A stretch of 34,749 nt of DNA from an uncultured Elusimicrobiales bacterium (GTDB lineage Bacteria > Elusimicrobiota > Elusimicrobia > Elusimicrobiales > Elusimicrobiaceae), in NCBI GenBank assembly GCA_944324105.1, contig CALUVA010000005.1, positions 1 through 34,749 on the forward strand, given 5' to 3'. Positions within the stretch are counted from its first letter, which is position 1. Every line of letters begins with the position of its first letter. Under the pieces are notes generated by a model. It did not search any database. It worked only from the letters and a program-made list of their open reading frames with translations, and was not told the DNA's origin. The position numbers and the translations under genes were made by a program. Positions 8,960 to 16,985 of the stretch are shown piece after piece.

Positions 8960-10555
8960 TTACATCTTTTCCGGCGCGCTCACGCCCAAAAATTCCAGCC
9001 CTTTCTTAATGCGTTCCGCCACGCGCTGGCAAATCAGCAGGCGCGAGCGGGTAAGCGGCAGGTTGTTTTCGTCAATGACGCGGCAGGTGTCATAGAACGA
9101 GTGGAACAGCCCCGCCAGTTCCATTAAGTAAGTGGTCAAATGATGGGGGCTCATATCCCGCAGGCAGTTTTGCAGTACGGGTTTAAACCACACCAGTTTG
9201 AGCAGCAGCGCGCGTTCCTGCGGGGTCAGCGGAGTCAAAATATCCGCCGCCGGTTCCAGCCCTTTTTCGGCCGCCGCGGCAAAAATGGAATGAATGCGCG
9301 CATGCACATACTGCACATAATAGACGGGGTTTTCATTGGACTGTTTTTTAGCCAGTTCAATGTCAAAAGTCATTTGCGCGTTGGGCGTGCGGCTGGCGAA
9401 AAAGAAACGGCAGGCGTCCGCCCCCACTTCGTCCACCAGTTCGCGCAGGGTGATAAATTTGCCGGCGCGTTTGGACATTTTAACCTGTTCGCCGTTTTCC
9501 AGCAAATGCACCAGCTGGTGAATGATGGGCACAAAGGATTTTTCTTCTTTGCCCAGCGCGTGTACGGCCGCTTTCATGCGCGGCACATAGCCGTGATGGT
9601 CCGCCCCCAAAATATCCACCAGCGTGCCGTAGCCGCGGTCGTATTTGTTTTTATGGTAGGCGATGTCCGCCATAAAATAAGTCGGCCGGCCGTCGGCGCG
9701 CACAAGCACGCGGTCTTTGTCGTCTTTGGCTTCTTTGTCCTGGGTGGAGCCGAACCAGACGGCGCCTTCTTTCTCATAGGCATAGCCGTTTTTTTCCAAA
9801 TCTTTTAAAGCGGCCTGTACGGCGCCTTCCTGATGCAGCTCCGATTCGCGGAACCAGCGCGTAAACTGTACGCGGAAGGCTTCCATGTCGTCCTGCTGGG
9901 TTTTAATCAGGTATTCCATGGCCCAGCGTCCGTAATCTTCTTCTTTTAAATCTTTGGGTGCCTTTTTGGCCATTTCAATCAGGTAAGAGCCGTGGTAGCC
10001 GTTTTCCGGCGGTTCTTTGCCTTCCATGCGGGCCTTTAAAGACTGCGCCAGCAGCTGGGCCTGATTGCCCGCGTCATTAACGTAATATTCGCTGTCGCAC
10101 AAATATCCCAGGGCGCGGTGAATGCGCACCAGGCTGTCGCCCAGTGCCGCGCCGCGGCCCGAAGCCACATGCAGGGGGCCGGTGGGGTTGGCCGATACAA
10201 ATTCAATCAAAATCTTATTTTGCCCGCCGTAACCCAGACTGTTGTCTTTAATGCGGCGGTCTTTGGCGGCGGCGATGATAAAGCCTTCTTCCAGCTTGAT
10301 ATTGATAAACCCGGGCGCAGCGGCGGAAGCGTCTTCAATGCCGTTGACCTCGCGCAGCAGCACGGCGGCCTGTTTGGCAATTTCCATGGGGCTCTTGCGC
10401 AGGGTTTTTGCCGCGGCCATCGCCCAGTTCAGGGACAGATCCGCCCCCGTATGTTCTGGTGCGGGGGAAAGCTCCGCTCCAGGCAGCTGCGCCCCTTCAA
10501 AAACGGGCGCGCTGGAAAGTTTTAAATCAATTTCTTTTTTCAATTGCTCAAACAT
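8960..10555 (-). CDS. argS: Arginyl-tRNA synthetase
   Basis: Class I synthetase charging tRNA-Arg; 531 aa, close to the usual 550-590. The N-terminal additional domain (about 1-110) is followed by the Rossmann core with FVSANPTGPLHVASGRGAA (about 118-136), where the HIGH signature reads HVAS, and by KMSKRAGK (about 360), a normal KMSKS loop. A C-terminal DALR anticodon-binding domain ends near VSAPEKM. It starts 2 nt after the rsfS stop (TAAACATG), so the two are almost surely translated together. A GCGCGC inverted repeat just after the stop could attenuate read-through into the downstream macroglobulin gene, but there is no strong terminator. Confidence 0.96.
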   Translation of the reverse strand: MFEQLKKEIDLKLSSAPVFEGAQLPGAELSPAPEHTGADLSLNWAMAAAKTLRKSPMEIAKQAAVLLREVNGIEDASAAAPGFINIKLEEGFIIAAAKDRRIKDNSLGYGGQNKILIEFVSANPTGPLHVASGRGAALGDSLVRIHRALGYLCDSEYYVNDAGNQAQLLAQSLKARMEGKEPPENGYHGSYLIEMAKKAPKDLKEEDYGRWAMEYLIKTQQDDMEAFRVQFTRWFRESELHQEGAVQAALKDLEKNGYAYEKEGAVWFGSTQDKEAKDDKDRVLVRADGRPTYFMADIAYHKNKYDRGYGTLVDILGADHHGYVPRMKAAVHALGKEEKSFVPIIHQLVHLLENGEQVKMSKRAGKFITLRELVDEVGADACRFFFASRTPNAQMTFDIELAKKQSNENPVYYVQYVHARIHSIFAAAAEKGLEPAADILTPLTPQERALLLKLVWFKPVLQNCLRDMSPHHLTTYLMELAGLFHSFYDTCRVIDENNLPLTRSRLLICQRVAERIKKGLEFLGVSAPEKM

Positions 10556-10557
10556 GT

Positions 10558-11103
10558 TTATTTGGATACCTTCTTGGCAGATTTTTTGGCCGCCGGTTTT
10601 TTGGCGGTTTTGGTTGTTTTTTTGGCCGCGGTCCTGGCCGGTTTTTTAGCGGCGGTTTTCTTGGCGGTCGTTTTTTTCGCCGCCGTTTTGGAAGCAGATT
10701 TTTTTACGGCTGCTTTTTTGGCAGATGTTTTTTTGGCCGCGGTTTTTTTGGCGGCTTTGGGTTTTTTGTAATTCAGTTCCGTGGCGAAACTAAAAATTTT
10801 GTCCAGCGCATAAAAATCCCGCGCTTCCTGTGTCATAATATGCACTAAAAAAGAACCGTAATCGGAAACGCGCCAAATCATGCTTTCTCCGCCGTCACGG
10901 TTTAATTTATAGACGCCTATTTTTTTAAGCTGGGTGCTTATTTCGTCTTCCACCGCCTCCAAATGGGGCTTGGAAGTTACGGTGGCCAGCACAATATAGT
11001 CGCACAGTGAAGAAAGGCCGTTTAAATCCAGTAATCTTACATTTTCGGCCTTTTTCTCGTCCGCGTAGCGGGCCGCCAGCACGGCAATATCTTTTTGTTG
11101 CAT
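10558..11103 (-). CDS. rsfS: Ribosomal silencing factor RsfS with a Lys/Ala-rich histone-H1-like tail
   Basis: RsfS (Iojap/DUF143) binds ribosomal protein uL14 on the 50S subunit and blocks subunit joining during starvation. Residues 1-115 hold the normal domain: KKAENVRLLDLNGLSSLCDY, VLATVTSKPHLEAVEDEI and the DYGSFLVHIMTQEARDFYAL block (family DxGxxxVHIFxxExRxFY). Residues about 117-181 form a low-complexity tail of AAKK, TAAKK and SAKK repeats like histone H1 or bacterial KAAK-rich DNA-binding proteins; typical RsfS has about 105-130 aa and no such tail. The start is put at ATG 11103 because AAGAGGTG sits 5 nt before it; an in-frame GTG at 11109 would overlap that site. argS follows after 2 nt. 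Confidence 0.92.
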   Translation of the reverse strand: MQQKDIAVLAARYADEKKAENVRLLDLNGLSSLCDYIVLATVTSKPHLEAVEDEISTQLKKIGVYKLNRDGGESMIWRVSDYGSFLVHIMTQEARDFYALDKIFSFATELNYKKPKAAKKTAAKKTSAKKAAVKKSASKTAAKKTTAKKTAAKKPARTAAKKTTKTAKKPAAKKSAKKVSK

Positions 11104-11192
11104 AAGCACCTCTTCTTAAAATATATATACCAGCATAGCATTTTTACGCCGTTTTTACTATACAGGCGGCCCCGGTGCGCGGCGGAATTTTA

Positions 11193-11198
11193 TATACT
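11193..11198 (+). promoter_or_regulatory. -10 box of rsmI, leaderless arrangement
   Basis: TATACT (11193-11198) ends 6 nt before the rsmI ATG, leaving no room for a ribosome binding site. The predicted transcription start coincides with the start codon. No clear -35 is visible. Confidence 0.5.
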
Positions 11199-11204
11199 AC
11201 ATCT

Positions 11205-11912
11205 ATGCTGTCTATTGTGCCCACCCCGCTGGGGAATTTGCAGGACATTACCCTGCGCGCGCTGGAAACGCTTAAAAGTGCGGATTTTGTGCTGTGCGAA
11301 GATACGCGCCGCACACAGGTTTTGCTGACGCATTTTGGCATATCCAAGCCTACGGTGCGTTATAATGAAAACGACCCGTCTTCCGTTCGGCGCTGTCTGG
11401 ATCTGTTGCGCCAGGGTAAACGCTGTGCGCTGGTGTCTGACTGCGGCACGCCGTGTATTTCCGACCCGGGGTGGAAGCTGGTCAAAGAAGCGGCCAAAGA
11501 AGGCCTGCCGCTGACTTCCCTGCCCGGGCCCAGCGCGGCTGCCTGCGCATTGGCGGGGGCCGGCTTTACGGGCGGGGCGTTTACGTTTTTGGGGTTTCTG
11601 CCGCGCAGGAGCGGCAAAGCGGCCAAACTGCTTTCCGGTGCTTATGCGCAGAAGCACCCCGTTATTGTATATGAATCGCCTTTCCGCGTGGTAAAACTGC
11701 TGGAGCTTATCGCAGTGACGCTGGGGGAAAATACGCCTGTGGTGGCCGCGCGCGAAATATCCAAGATATATGAGGAGTGGCTGCGCGGCACGGCCCGTGA
11801 AGTGGCGGATAATTTGGGCAAACGCAAGAAAGTGCAGGGGGAATTTGTTGTCGTTATCGGCCTGCCGGAAACGGAGGAAAAGGCCTATGAAGAGCCGGAT
11901 TTACCGTATTGA
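11205..11912 (+). CDS. rsmI: 16S rRNA (cytidine-1402-2'-O)-methyltransferase
   Basis: Methylates the 2'-OH of C1402 in the 16S decoding centre using S-adenosylmethionine. The opening MLSIVPTPLGNLQDITLRAL and FVLCEDTRRTQVLLTHF are the tetrapyrrole-methylase-fold signatures of RsmI. VSDCGTPCISDPG (about residue 80) is the SAM-binding G(T/M)PxISDPG loop, and SLPGPSAAACALAGAGF follows. At about 235 aa it is shorter than the 286-aa E. coli protein, lacking most of the small C-terminal extension. The start is the ATG at 11205; an in-frame GTG at 11175 has no ribosome binding site and would precede the conserved start. A -10-like TATACT sits 6 nt upstream. It overlaps the next gene by 26 nt. Confidence 0.94.
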   Translation: MLSIVPTPLGNLQDITLRALETLKSADFVLCEDTRRTQVLLTHFGISKPTVRYNENDPSSVRRCLDLLRQGKRCALVSDCGTPCISDPGWKLVKEAAKEGLPLTSLPGPSAAACALAGAGFTGGAFTFLGFLPRRSGKAAKLLSGAYAQKHPVIVYESPFRVVKLLELIAVTLGENTPVVAAREISKIYEEWLRGTAREVADNLGKRKKVQGEFVVVIGLPETEEKAYEEPDLPY

Positions 11913-12519
11913 GCAAATGACGCCGCAGCAGCTGGAGCAGGCCGCCGCGCTTATAGACGGCGGAGCTGTGGCCGTATATCCCACTGATACAGTATACGGC
12001 ATCGGCGCGTGTGCGTTTGACGAGGCGGCCATACAGCGCATTTATCAAATAAAACAAAGACCTTCCGGTGCGGCCTTGCAGATTTTAATTGGTACCGTAG
12101 AACAGGCGCGGCAAATTACGCAATGGAACGACGACGCGGAAAAGCTGGCCGCGGCGTTTTGGCCCGGGGCGCTGACGATAATTCTGCGTCCGAATGAAAA
12201 AGGGGAACCTTTGCGGCGCGGGTTTGAAGGACTGGGCCTGCGTGTGCCGGCACATCCGCCGTTGGCCCGCCTGCTGGGCGCCATGAAATATCCGCTAGCT
12301 TCCACCAGCGCCAACTTGCACAGCCGGCCCGTATTCACGCGGGAAGAAGAAATAACAGAATTTTTTGACGGGAAAGCCGACATTATTTTTACCGGAGGGA
12401 CACTGGGGGCCAGGGCCTCTTCCGTATTGGACCTGACGGGCCCGCAGCCGCTACTTTTACGGCAGGAAGCTTTATCCCGCCAAACTTTGGAAAAAGTACT
12501 GGTTAAACCCATAAAATAG
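11887..12519 (+). CDS. Threonylcarbamoyl-AMP synthase, TsaC/Sua5 (YrdC) family
   Basis: Makes L-threonylcarbamoyl-AMP from threonine, bicarbonate and ATP, the first step of the t6A37 modification of ANN-decoding tRNAs. At 211 aa it consists of just the YrdC domain, as in TsaC. GAVAVYPTDTVYGIGACAFD, IYQIKQRPSGAALQILI (the KxR nucleotide-binding motif, family KxRP) and PLASTSANLHSRP (family SxSAN) are all present in order. The start is ATG 11887 with GGAGG about 10 nt before it, inside the end of rsmI. Upstream in-frame codons simply run through rsmI out of frame. Coupling with rsmI puts two translation-fidelity modifications in one transcript. Confidence 0.94.
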   Translation: MKSRIYRIEQMTPQQLEQAAALIDGGAVAVYPTDTVYGIGACAFDEAAIQRIYQIKQRPSGAALQILIGTVEQARQITQWNDDAEKLAAAFWPGALTIILRPNEKGEPLRRGFEGLGLRVPAHPPLARLLGAMKYPLASTSANLHSRPVFTREEEITEFFDGKADIIFTGGTLGARASSVLDLTGPQPLLLRQEALSRQTLEKVLVKPIK

Positions 12520-12520
12520 A

Positions 12521-12526
12521 TATAAT
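12521..12526 (+). promoter_or_regulatory. -10 box of the histidine kinase gene, leaderless arrangement
   Basis: A perfect TATAAT (12521-12526) followed by TTAAAAT and the ATG at 12534, a 7-nt gap. No ribosome binding site is present. The box lies just after the upstream stop codon, so the kinase can be expressed apart from rsmI. The -35 is poor. Confidence 0.5.
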
Positions 12527-12533
12527 TTAAAAT

Positions 12534-13496
12534 ATGGCAATTATTGAATTTTTTAAACAGATGAGTTATCCCATTTATTACACAGTGCTGACGCTCATGC
12601 TGTTGATTTTGACGTTTTGGATTGCTCGGCGTTTTGCCATGCGTAAAATGAAACGCGCGGTCATGAAAGCGGAGCACAGCTACCAGCAGCAGATAGCTTC
12701 CCTGCAAATGCAGCTTTCAGGTAAAGTCAGCATGTTGGAAAATATGGTAGAAAAGCTGAAACTTTCCAACCAGGAATTGAACCGTTTAAGTGAAATCCGT
12801 TCTAAATTTATGTCCATTGTGGCGCATGATTTGCGCCAGCCGTTGACGTCCATCCAAGGCTTTACATCCGTATTGATGATGGATAATCCGCAAGGAGGCG
12901 GCAATAACGACCAGGTGGCCCTGAACAACATTTTAAAGGCCACGGACAATATGAACCAGCTGATGGCTGATCTGATGGATATTTCCATGATAGAATCGGG
13001 TAAATTTAAAATGGATTTTAAAAGCTTTAATTTTAACCAGCTGCTTAATGATGTGTTTAGCCTGCAGCAGGTCAATGCACAGAAAAAAGGTATTTTTCTG
13101 ACCAAGTATGAATATCCCAACGACGTTACCGTGTTTGCAGACCGGTTCCGTATTTCACAGGTGTTGAATAATTTGTTGGGCAACGCCATTAAATTTTCGC
13201 CTCAGGGCGGCCGCATAGAGATACGCTACTTTCTGCAGGGAGGCTGGCTGATTTGCTATGTGGACGACGACGGCCCTGGTATTGCGTATAACGAACAGGG
13301 AAAAATCTTTCAAAAATTCCACCAGTCTGAAAACGAACGTTCCGGCCGCAAACAGGGCTGGGGGTTGGGGTTGTCCATTGCGCAGGAAATCATCAACGCG
13401 CATAACGGCGAAATCGGTGTGAAAAGTCCGGGTCTTGGGCAAGGGTCTTTGTTTTGGTTTCGTATTCCTGTGGAGCCGTCGGCTTACAGAGTTTGA
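12534..13496 (+). CDS. Orphan membrane-bound sensor histidine kinase
   Basis: Two-component sensor kinase, 320 aa. One transmembrane helix (about residues 12-31, YPIYYTVLTLMLLILTFWIA) leads into a long coiled coil (about 42-90). HisKA follows with the phospho-acceptor His98 in SIVAHDLRQPLTSIQ. The HATPase domain has the N box VLNNLLGNAIKFSPQGG, the G1 box DDDGPGIA, the F box KIFQKFHQ and the G2 box GWGLGLSIAQEI. There is no periplasmic loop and no PAS, GAF or HAMP domain, so the signal is probably felt in the membrane or cytoplasm. No response regulator lies within the window. A strong terminator follows. The ligand and partner are unknown. Confidence 0.92.
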   Translation: MAIIEFFKQMSYPIYYTVLTLMLLILTFWIARRFAMRKMKRAVMKAEHSYQQQIASLQMQLSGKVSMLENMVEKLKLSNQELNRLSEIRSKFMSIVAHDLRQPLTSIQGFTSVLMMDNPQGGGNNDQVALNNILKATDNMNQLMADLMDISMIESGKFKMDFKSFNFNQLLNDVFSLQQVNAQKKGIFLTKYEYPNDVTVFADRFRISQVLNNLLGNAIKFSPQGGRIEIRYFLQGGWLICYVDDDGPGIAYNEQGKIFQKFHQSENERSGRKQGWGLGLSIAQEIINAHNGEIGVKSPGLGQGSLFWFRIPVEPSAYRV

Positions 13497-13527
13497 AACA
13501 TAGAGCCGGAAGTTTTGTTGTATTGCG

Positions 13528-13562
13528 GAGGGACAAAATGACTTTGTCCCTCTTTTTATTTT
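13528..13562 (+). terminator. Terminator after the histidine kinase gene
   Basis: 10-bp stem GAGGGACAAA (13528-13537) / TTTGTCCCTC (13543-13552), 5-nt loop, then a T-rich tract TTTTTATTTTTT. It acts on the plus strand only. Confidence 0.92.
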
Positions 13563-13601
13563 TTGAAAAAGAATTCTTCTTTTTAACAGTATATGGGAGA
13601 T

Positions 13602-15065
13602 TTATTTGTCCGGTTGTTTAAGCAATAATTTAATAAGATCTTCGTAGAAACGGTTGATATCCGCGTTTTTTTCTGGCAAATTGTTGGCGAGGAATGCAAA
13701 TGCAACCAAACGGCCGTTTCTGTTTTTGACATATCCGGCCCAGGCTTTAACTCCGTCAATCGTACCGCTTTTAAGGTGAATTTCCCCGTTGCGGTTCTGT
13801 GAACGCAACAGACGGCGCAGCGGGAGCAGATCTTTCCGTTCTTCTTCTGTAGCCAGGGACTGGCAGTAATAAGAAAAATGGGGGCTCTTTGCCATAAAAG
13901 ACAATATATCCAAGAGAGTTTGTGCAGTGATTTGGTTGTCGCGTGAAAGACCGCTGCCGTCATATAGGAGCAGGTTTTGGGTATCTATGCCGTTTTTATT
14001 TAAAAAAGTATACAGTTGCGCAATACCTTCTTCCACGCTGCCCGTTTTGCCCGCCTGTACAGCTAGCATGCGTAGCAGCATTTCTGCATAAAAATTAAAG
14101 CTGTTTTTATTGAGAACGTACACAATGTCTTTTAGAGGGGGGGAGGAGTGCGTGAAGAGCATATGCAGGGCTGCATAATCAGGTGTCTTCTTTAATAATA
14201 TACCCTTTCCGTTTACTTTCACACCGTCTTTTGCCAGCTGTTGTTGCAGTAAATCTACCAACAGCTGTGGTGCGTTGGGTAGGGCGGCGCGTATGGTCAT
14301 CGGTTTGTGGGTAGAAGTAGGCAGTGTGCCGTAAATTTCTATTTCATATTCTCCGGGGGCGGCGTAAACATAAGCATTGTCCCGGCGGTCCTTTTCGCTG
14401 GCGGTAACAAAAGAGTGTATGTGCAATCCTTCTGTTTCCGGCAAGAAAGATTTTACGGCCATGGGAGCGCTGTCTTGCGGCTGTGGGAAAAATGTAATTT
14501 CAAATGCATTGTCATTGAACGCCAGCGCGGTGGCGGGTGCGGCAAAATAATTGCCTATATTTTGCCAGTTAAATTTATCCGGCAGGGAAGGACCGGAAAA
14601 TAAAGAAATATCCCCGTAAATATTGCCCGTGATTTGTTTTATGCCGGCACGGCTGATTTTTTGACTCCATTCTTCAAGCAGTTGCGGCCAGTCCGGGCTG
14701 GTTGTTACACGTGCAGAGCCCAGCGTCGGGTCGCCTCCGCCTCGGATATAGAGATTCCCGTGCAGGATGCCGTTTTCATCCGGTAAAGCATCACTGTAAA
14801 TTTGCGTTTCAAAACGGTGAAAAGGACCAAATGTTTCCAATGCTGCGGCAGAAGTAAGCAATTTAAGGGTGGAAGCTGGTGCCAACCTTAAAGAGGAATG
14901 AACGGCAAACAAAGGTGTCCCGTCGGTATAAGCCGCCGCTGCGGCCCAGGAAGTGCCTTGCAAAACAGGCCGGTCGGCCAAAGCATATACGGCGGAAGTC
15001 AGGTCCGCTGCACCAGCGGGCAGGGAGAAAGAGAAAAATAAAAACAGGTAACGCAATACTTTCAT
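13602..15065 (-). CDS. dacB: D-alanyl-D-alanine carboxypeptidase/endopeptidase, PBP4 (S13) family
   Basis: Periplasmic class C penicillin-binding protein that trims peptidoglycan peptides and cuts D-Ala-mDAP cross-links. It has 487 aa, usual for PBP4. The signal peptide MKVLRYLFLFFSFSLPAGAA is followed by the SxxK motif S65-T-L-K68 in LAPASTLKLLTSAAAL. The long inserted domains II/III hold LYIRGGGDPTLGS. The SxN-type motif lies in LYDGSGLSRDNQIT (about 365-375) and the KTG-type motif is KSG in HLKSGTIDGVKAWAGY (about 432). Upstream of the ATG the minus strand reads TTATTATACT with no ribosome binding site, so the leader may be minimal. The gene is clearly less GC-rich than its neighbours. Confidence 0.93.
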   Translation of the reverse strand: MKVLRYLFLFFSFSLPAGAADLTSAVYALADRPVLQGTSWAAAAAYTDGTPLFAVHSSLRLAPASTLKLLTSAAALETFGPFHRFETQIYSDALPDENGILHGNLYIRGGGDPTLGSARVTTSPDWPQLLEEWSQKISRAGIKQITGNIYGDISLFSGPSLPDKFNWQNIGNYFAAPATALAFNDNAFEITFFPQPQDSAPMAVKSFLPETEGLHIHSFVTASEKDRRDNAYVYAAPGEYEIEIYGTLPTSTHKPMTIRAALPNAPQLLVDLLQQQLAKDGVKVNGKGILLKKTPDYAALHMLFTHSSPPLKDIVYVLNKNSFNFYAEMLLRMLAVQAGKTGSVEEGIAQLYTFLNKNGIDTQNLLLYDGSGLSRDNQITAQTLLDILSFMAKSPHFSYYCQSLATEEERKDLLPLRRLLRSQNRNGEIHLKSGTIDGVKAWAGYVKNRNGRLVAFAFLANNLPEKNADINRFYEDLIKLLLKQPDK

Positions 15066-15254
15066 AGTATAATAACTCTAAGTTCTAGTCTGTTTAACGG
15101 ATACGTGTACGGATAAATTTATCTAGTAAAGGGTTGCGTTTTTTTGGAAAATTAACCATTGGTAAAAGCAGAGCTGCCTTATTGGTTGGCGCGTGTCTTC
15201 CTGTCGATTTTTATATATAGTGCTTACACTCTTTTTGCCGGTGCTAAAGGACTA
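15066..15254 (-). promoter_or_regulatory. AT-rich intergenic stretch with the probable dacB promoter
   Basis: Read on the minus strand, TTAAAC, a 17-nt spacer and TATTAT precede the dacB ATG by 3 nt; the -35 half matches only 3 of 6. I see no terminator for the upstream gene and no convincing gene here. A 93-codon plus-strand frame across this region has no ribosome binding site and runs antisense into the neighbouring CDS. Confidence 0.3.
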
Positions 15255-16826
15255 TTAAAACCACGGGTACCACTTGTCCCGATCTCGTATATTAATAATC
15301 AGCGAGGTCACCAGCAGATTGCGTGCGGGCAGCGCCTGGGGTTTGTCCATTTGGCAAATAAAATGGTTAAATGCCCCCCGGGCATTTTCTATGCGGCCGT
15401 TGCTGTCCATGGGGCCTTCAATGAGGTAGCAGGCGCGTAAAAATCCCCACAGATGTCCCGTGAATTTACGCACGACGGCACGCGTTAGGCTGTTTTCTGT
15501 AATGCGTGCCAGCACCTGGCGGTTTCTGTCCAAAATTTGCCATTGGCGCAACCAGGAAAAGCGCTTTCGTTCCAGCAGCAGAGTTGCTTTGGATTTGGCA
15601 AAATATGCCACATAACATTCTTTTTTTAATCCAAACCCCCGCTGTATGACATATACAGCTTTGTTTCCTTTTGCATCATAAAGCGTAAATTGCCTTAGTA
15701 CTAGTTGCGACCACAAGAGTCCGCAGATAAAAATAACAAATCCCAAAGGAATGATTAAAGACACGGCTGAATAAATAGTGTTATATGTAAAAGCGCTTAG
15801 TGGCATTAGGCGTGTGTGTTCCAGCACGCCCGTTACGGCCATGACCAGAGTGGCCCCTACAATTAACATCAGACCGCCGAAGAAAAACAAGCTTTCCCAG
15901 CGGGTGGTTAGGGACAGCAAAACATTACCCTGATTATCCCGTGCGCGGTAAATCAGCGACGGCGTTCCGTACAGTCGGCGGAATTTTATTGGATATGGGG
16001 AGTGCGGGTTGACCTGATCAGTCAATTTACGGGGCTTAATAAACGGTCGTAGCGCCAGTGCGCCAGCCTGTACCAATACATACAGAAAAAGCAGCAGTAC
16101 CCATATGTCAAAACCGTGGCCCAGCCGTTTAATGTAGGGGGGCATATTGGCTGTTACCAGCGTGCGCAGTCGTTTAGGGTGTGTAGATTTTGTGGCAGAT
16201 GCGTGTGTCTGTTCAACCGCAGCAGTATTTACGGCCTGGAGAGGCCGTTCCGTCTGTAATACTTCCTGGGAAACATCTGGCAGGGCTTCAATGTCATAGG
16301 CGCGTGCATCGGTCAGATCCATTTCCAGGGCGGGTGTATATCCGTTTGCGCTAGGTTGGACTGGAGAAATTAACGAAAAAATCAAATCTGTCTGCGCATA
16401 AGACAAATCTTTAGCCAGGACAGAATAGGCCTGTCCCCCGATAAGAAAATAACCAGAACTGAAATCATTTTTGGAAGTAAAAAAACTAATGTAAAAGAAA
16501 GGTTCTCCGGTGGAAAAATCAATACGTTTGATTTCTTCCCCGGTATAGGTATTGCCCACTACCTGCATCTTTTTGTTTTTTACTTCTACCAGATCATCCT
16601 GGGTTTTTTGTTCAATGCAGGCTTCGTTTTTGCATTCGGGGACGGATTTAATGTCAATGCGGGAGGAGCCCTTCAGTACGGATAATACAGCTCCAGCAGC
16701 GGTTTTTTGGGCCGCCGTCCAGCCGGAAGGCAAATCAATGGTAAACCGGCCGTCCTGCGACGTAAAAACCGCCGCATTTAATGCGCCGGCACAACCGAGC
16801 AACAGGGCAATAAGCAGTTGTTTCAT
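15255..16826 (-). CDS. Unrecognised secreted-then-membrane protein (PsbP-like N-terminus, LURP/scramblase-like C-terminus)
   Basis: 523 aa; I do not recognise the whole protein. It has a signal peptide (1-19, MKQLLIALLLGCAGALNAA). A domain beginning FTSQDGRFTIDLPSGWTAAQ resembles the PsbP/DUF1795-type fold (about 20-150). A low-complexity linker (about 165-225) leads to a transmembrane helix IWVLLLFLYVLVQAGALAL (about 243-262) and two more (about 315-335 and 350-372). The cytoplasmic C-terminal part includes LRQWQILDRNRQVLARITEN and a YLIEGP strand, recalling LURP-one/phospholipid scramblase-like beta-barrels. Both domain ideas are by eye only. No ribosome binding site is visible before the ATG; a minus-strand TATAAC lies 15 nt upstream. 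Low GC. It follows the same direction as dacB, with a 190-nt gap. Confidence 0.75.
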   Translation of the reverse strand: MKQLLIALLLGCAGALNAAVFTSQDGRFTIDLPSGWTAAQKTAAGAVLSVLKGSSRIDIKSVPECKNEACIEQKTQDDLVEVKNKKMQVVGNTYTGEEIKRIDFSTGEPFFYISFFTSKNDFSSGYFLIGGQAYSVLAKDLSYAQTDLIFSLISPVQPSANGYTPALEMDLTDARAYDIEALPDVSQEVLQTERPLQAVNTAAVEQTHASATKSTHPKRLRTLVTANMPPYIKRLGHGFDIWVLLLFLYVLVQAGALALRPFIKPRKLTDQVNPHSPYPIKFRRLYGTPSLIYRARDNQGNVLLSLTTRWESLFFFGGLMLIVGATLVMAVTGVLEHTRLMPLSAFTYNTIYSAVSLIIPLGFVIFICGLLWSQLVLRQFTLYDAKGNKAVYVIQRGFGLKKECYVAYFAKSKATLLLERKRFSWLRQWQILDRNRQVLARITENSLTRAVVRKFTGHLWGFLRACYLIEGPMDSNGRIENARGAFNHFICQMDKPQALPARNLLVTSLIINIRDRDKWYPWF

Positions 16827-16985
16827 GCGCTGGGGTCCGTTGTTATAATGCGATATAACTCATTATATATAATTCTCAGCCCGGCCGCGCAAACTTCAAT
16901 AAGCAGGTGCTGCAAGCCTGGAGATTGCCCAGAACGGGGAAAAGTGATATCATTATATTGTATAGAGAAAAAGGAGTTTGCCGTT

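Noticed and set aside
10544-10771. A very hydrophobic plus-strand frame rich in FLAA repeats, like a membrane protein
   Set aside because: It is the exact antisense of the Lys/Ala tail of RsfS; AAKK codons read backwards give Phe/Leu/Ala. No ribosome binding site.
15159-15440. 93-codon plus-strand frame upstream of dacB
   Set aside because: More than half lies antisense to the unknown membrane protein gene, and it has no ribosome binding site.
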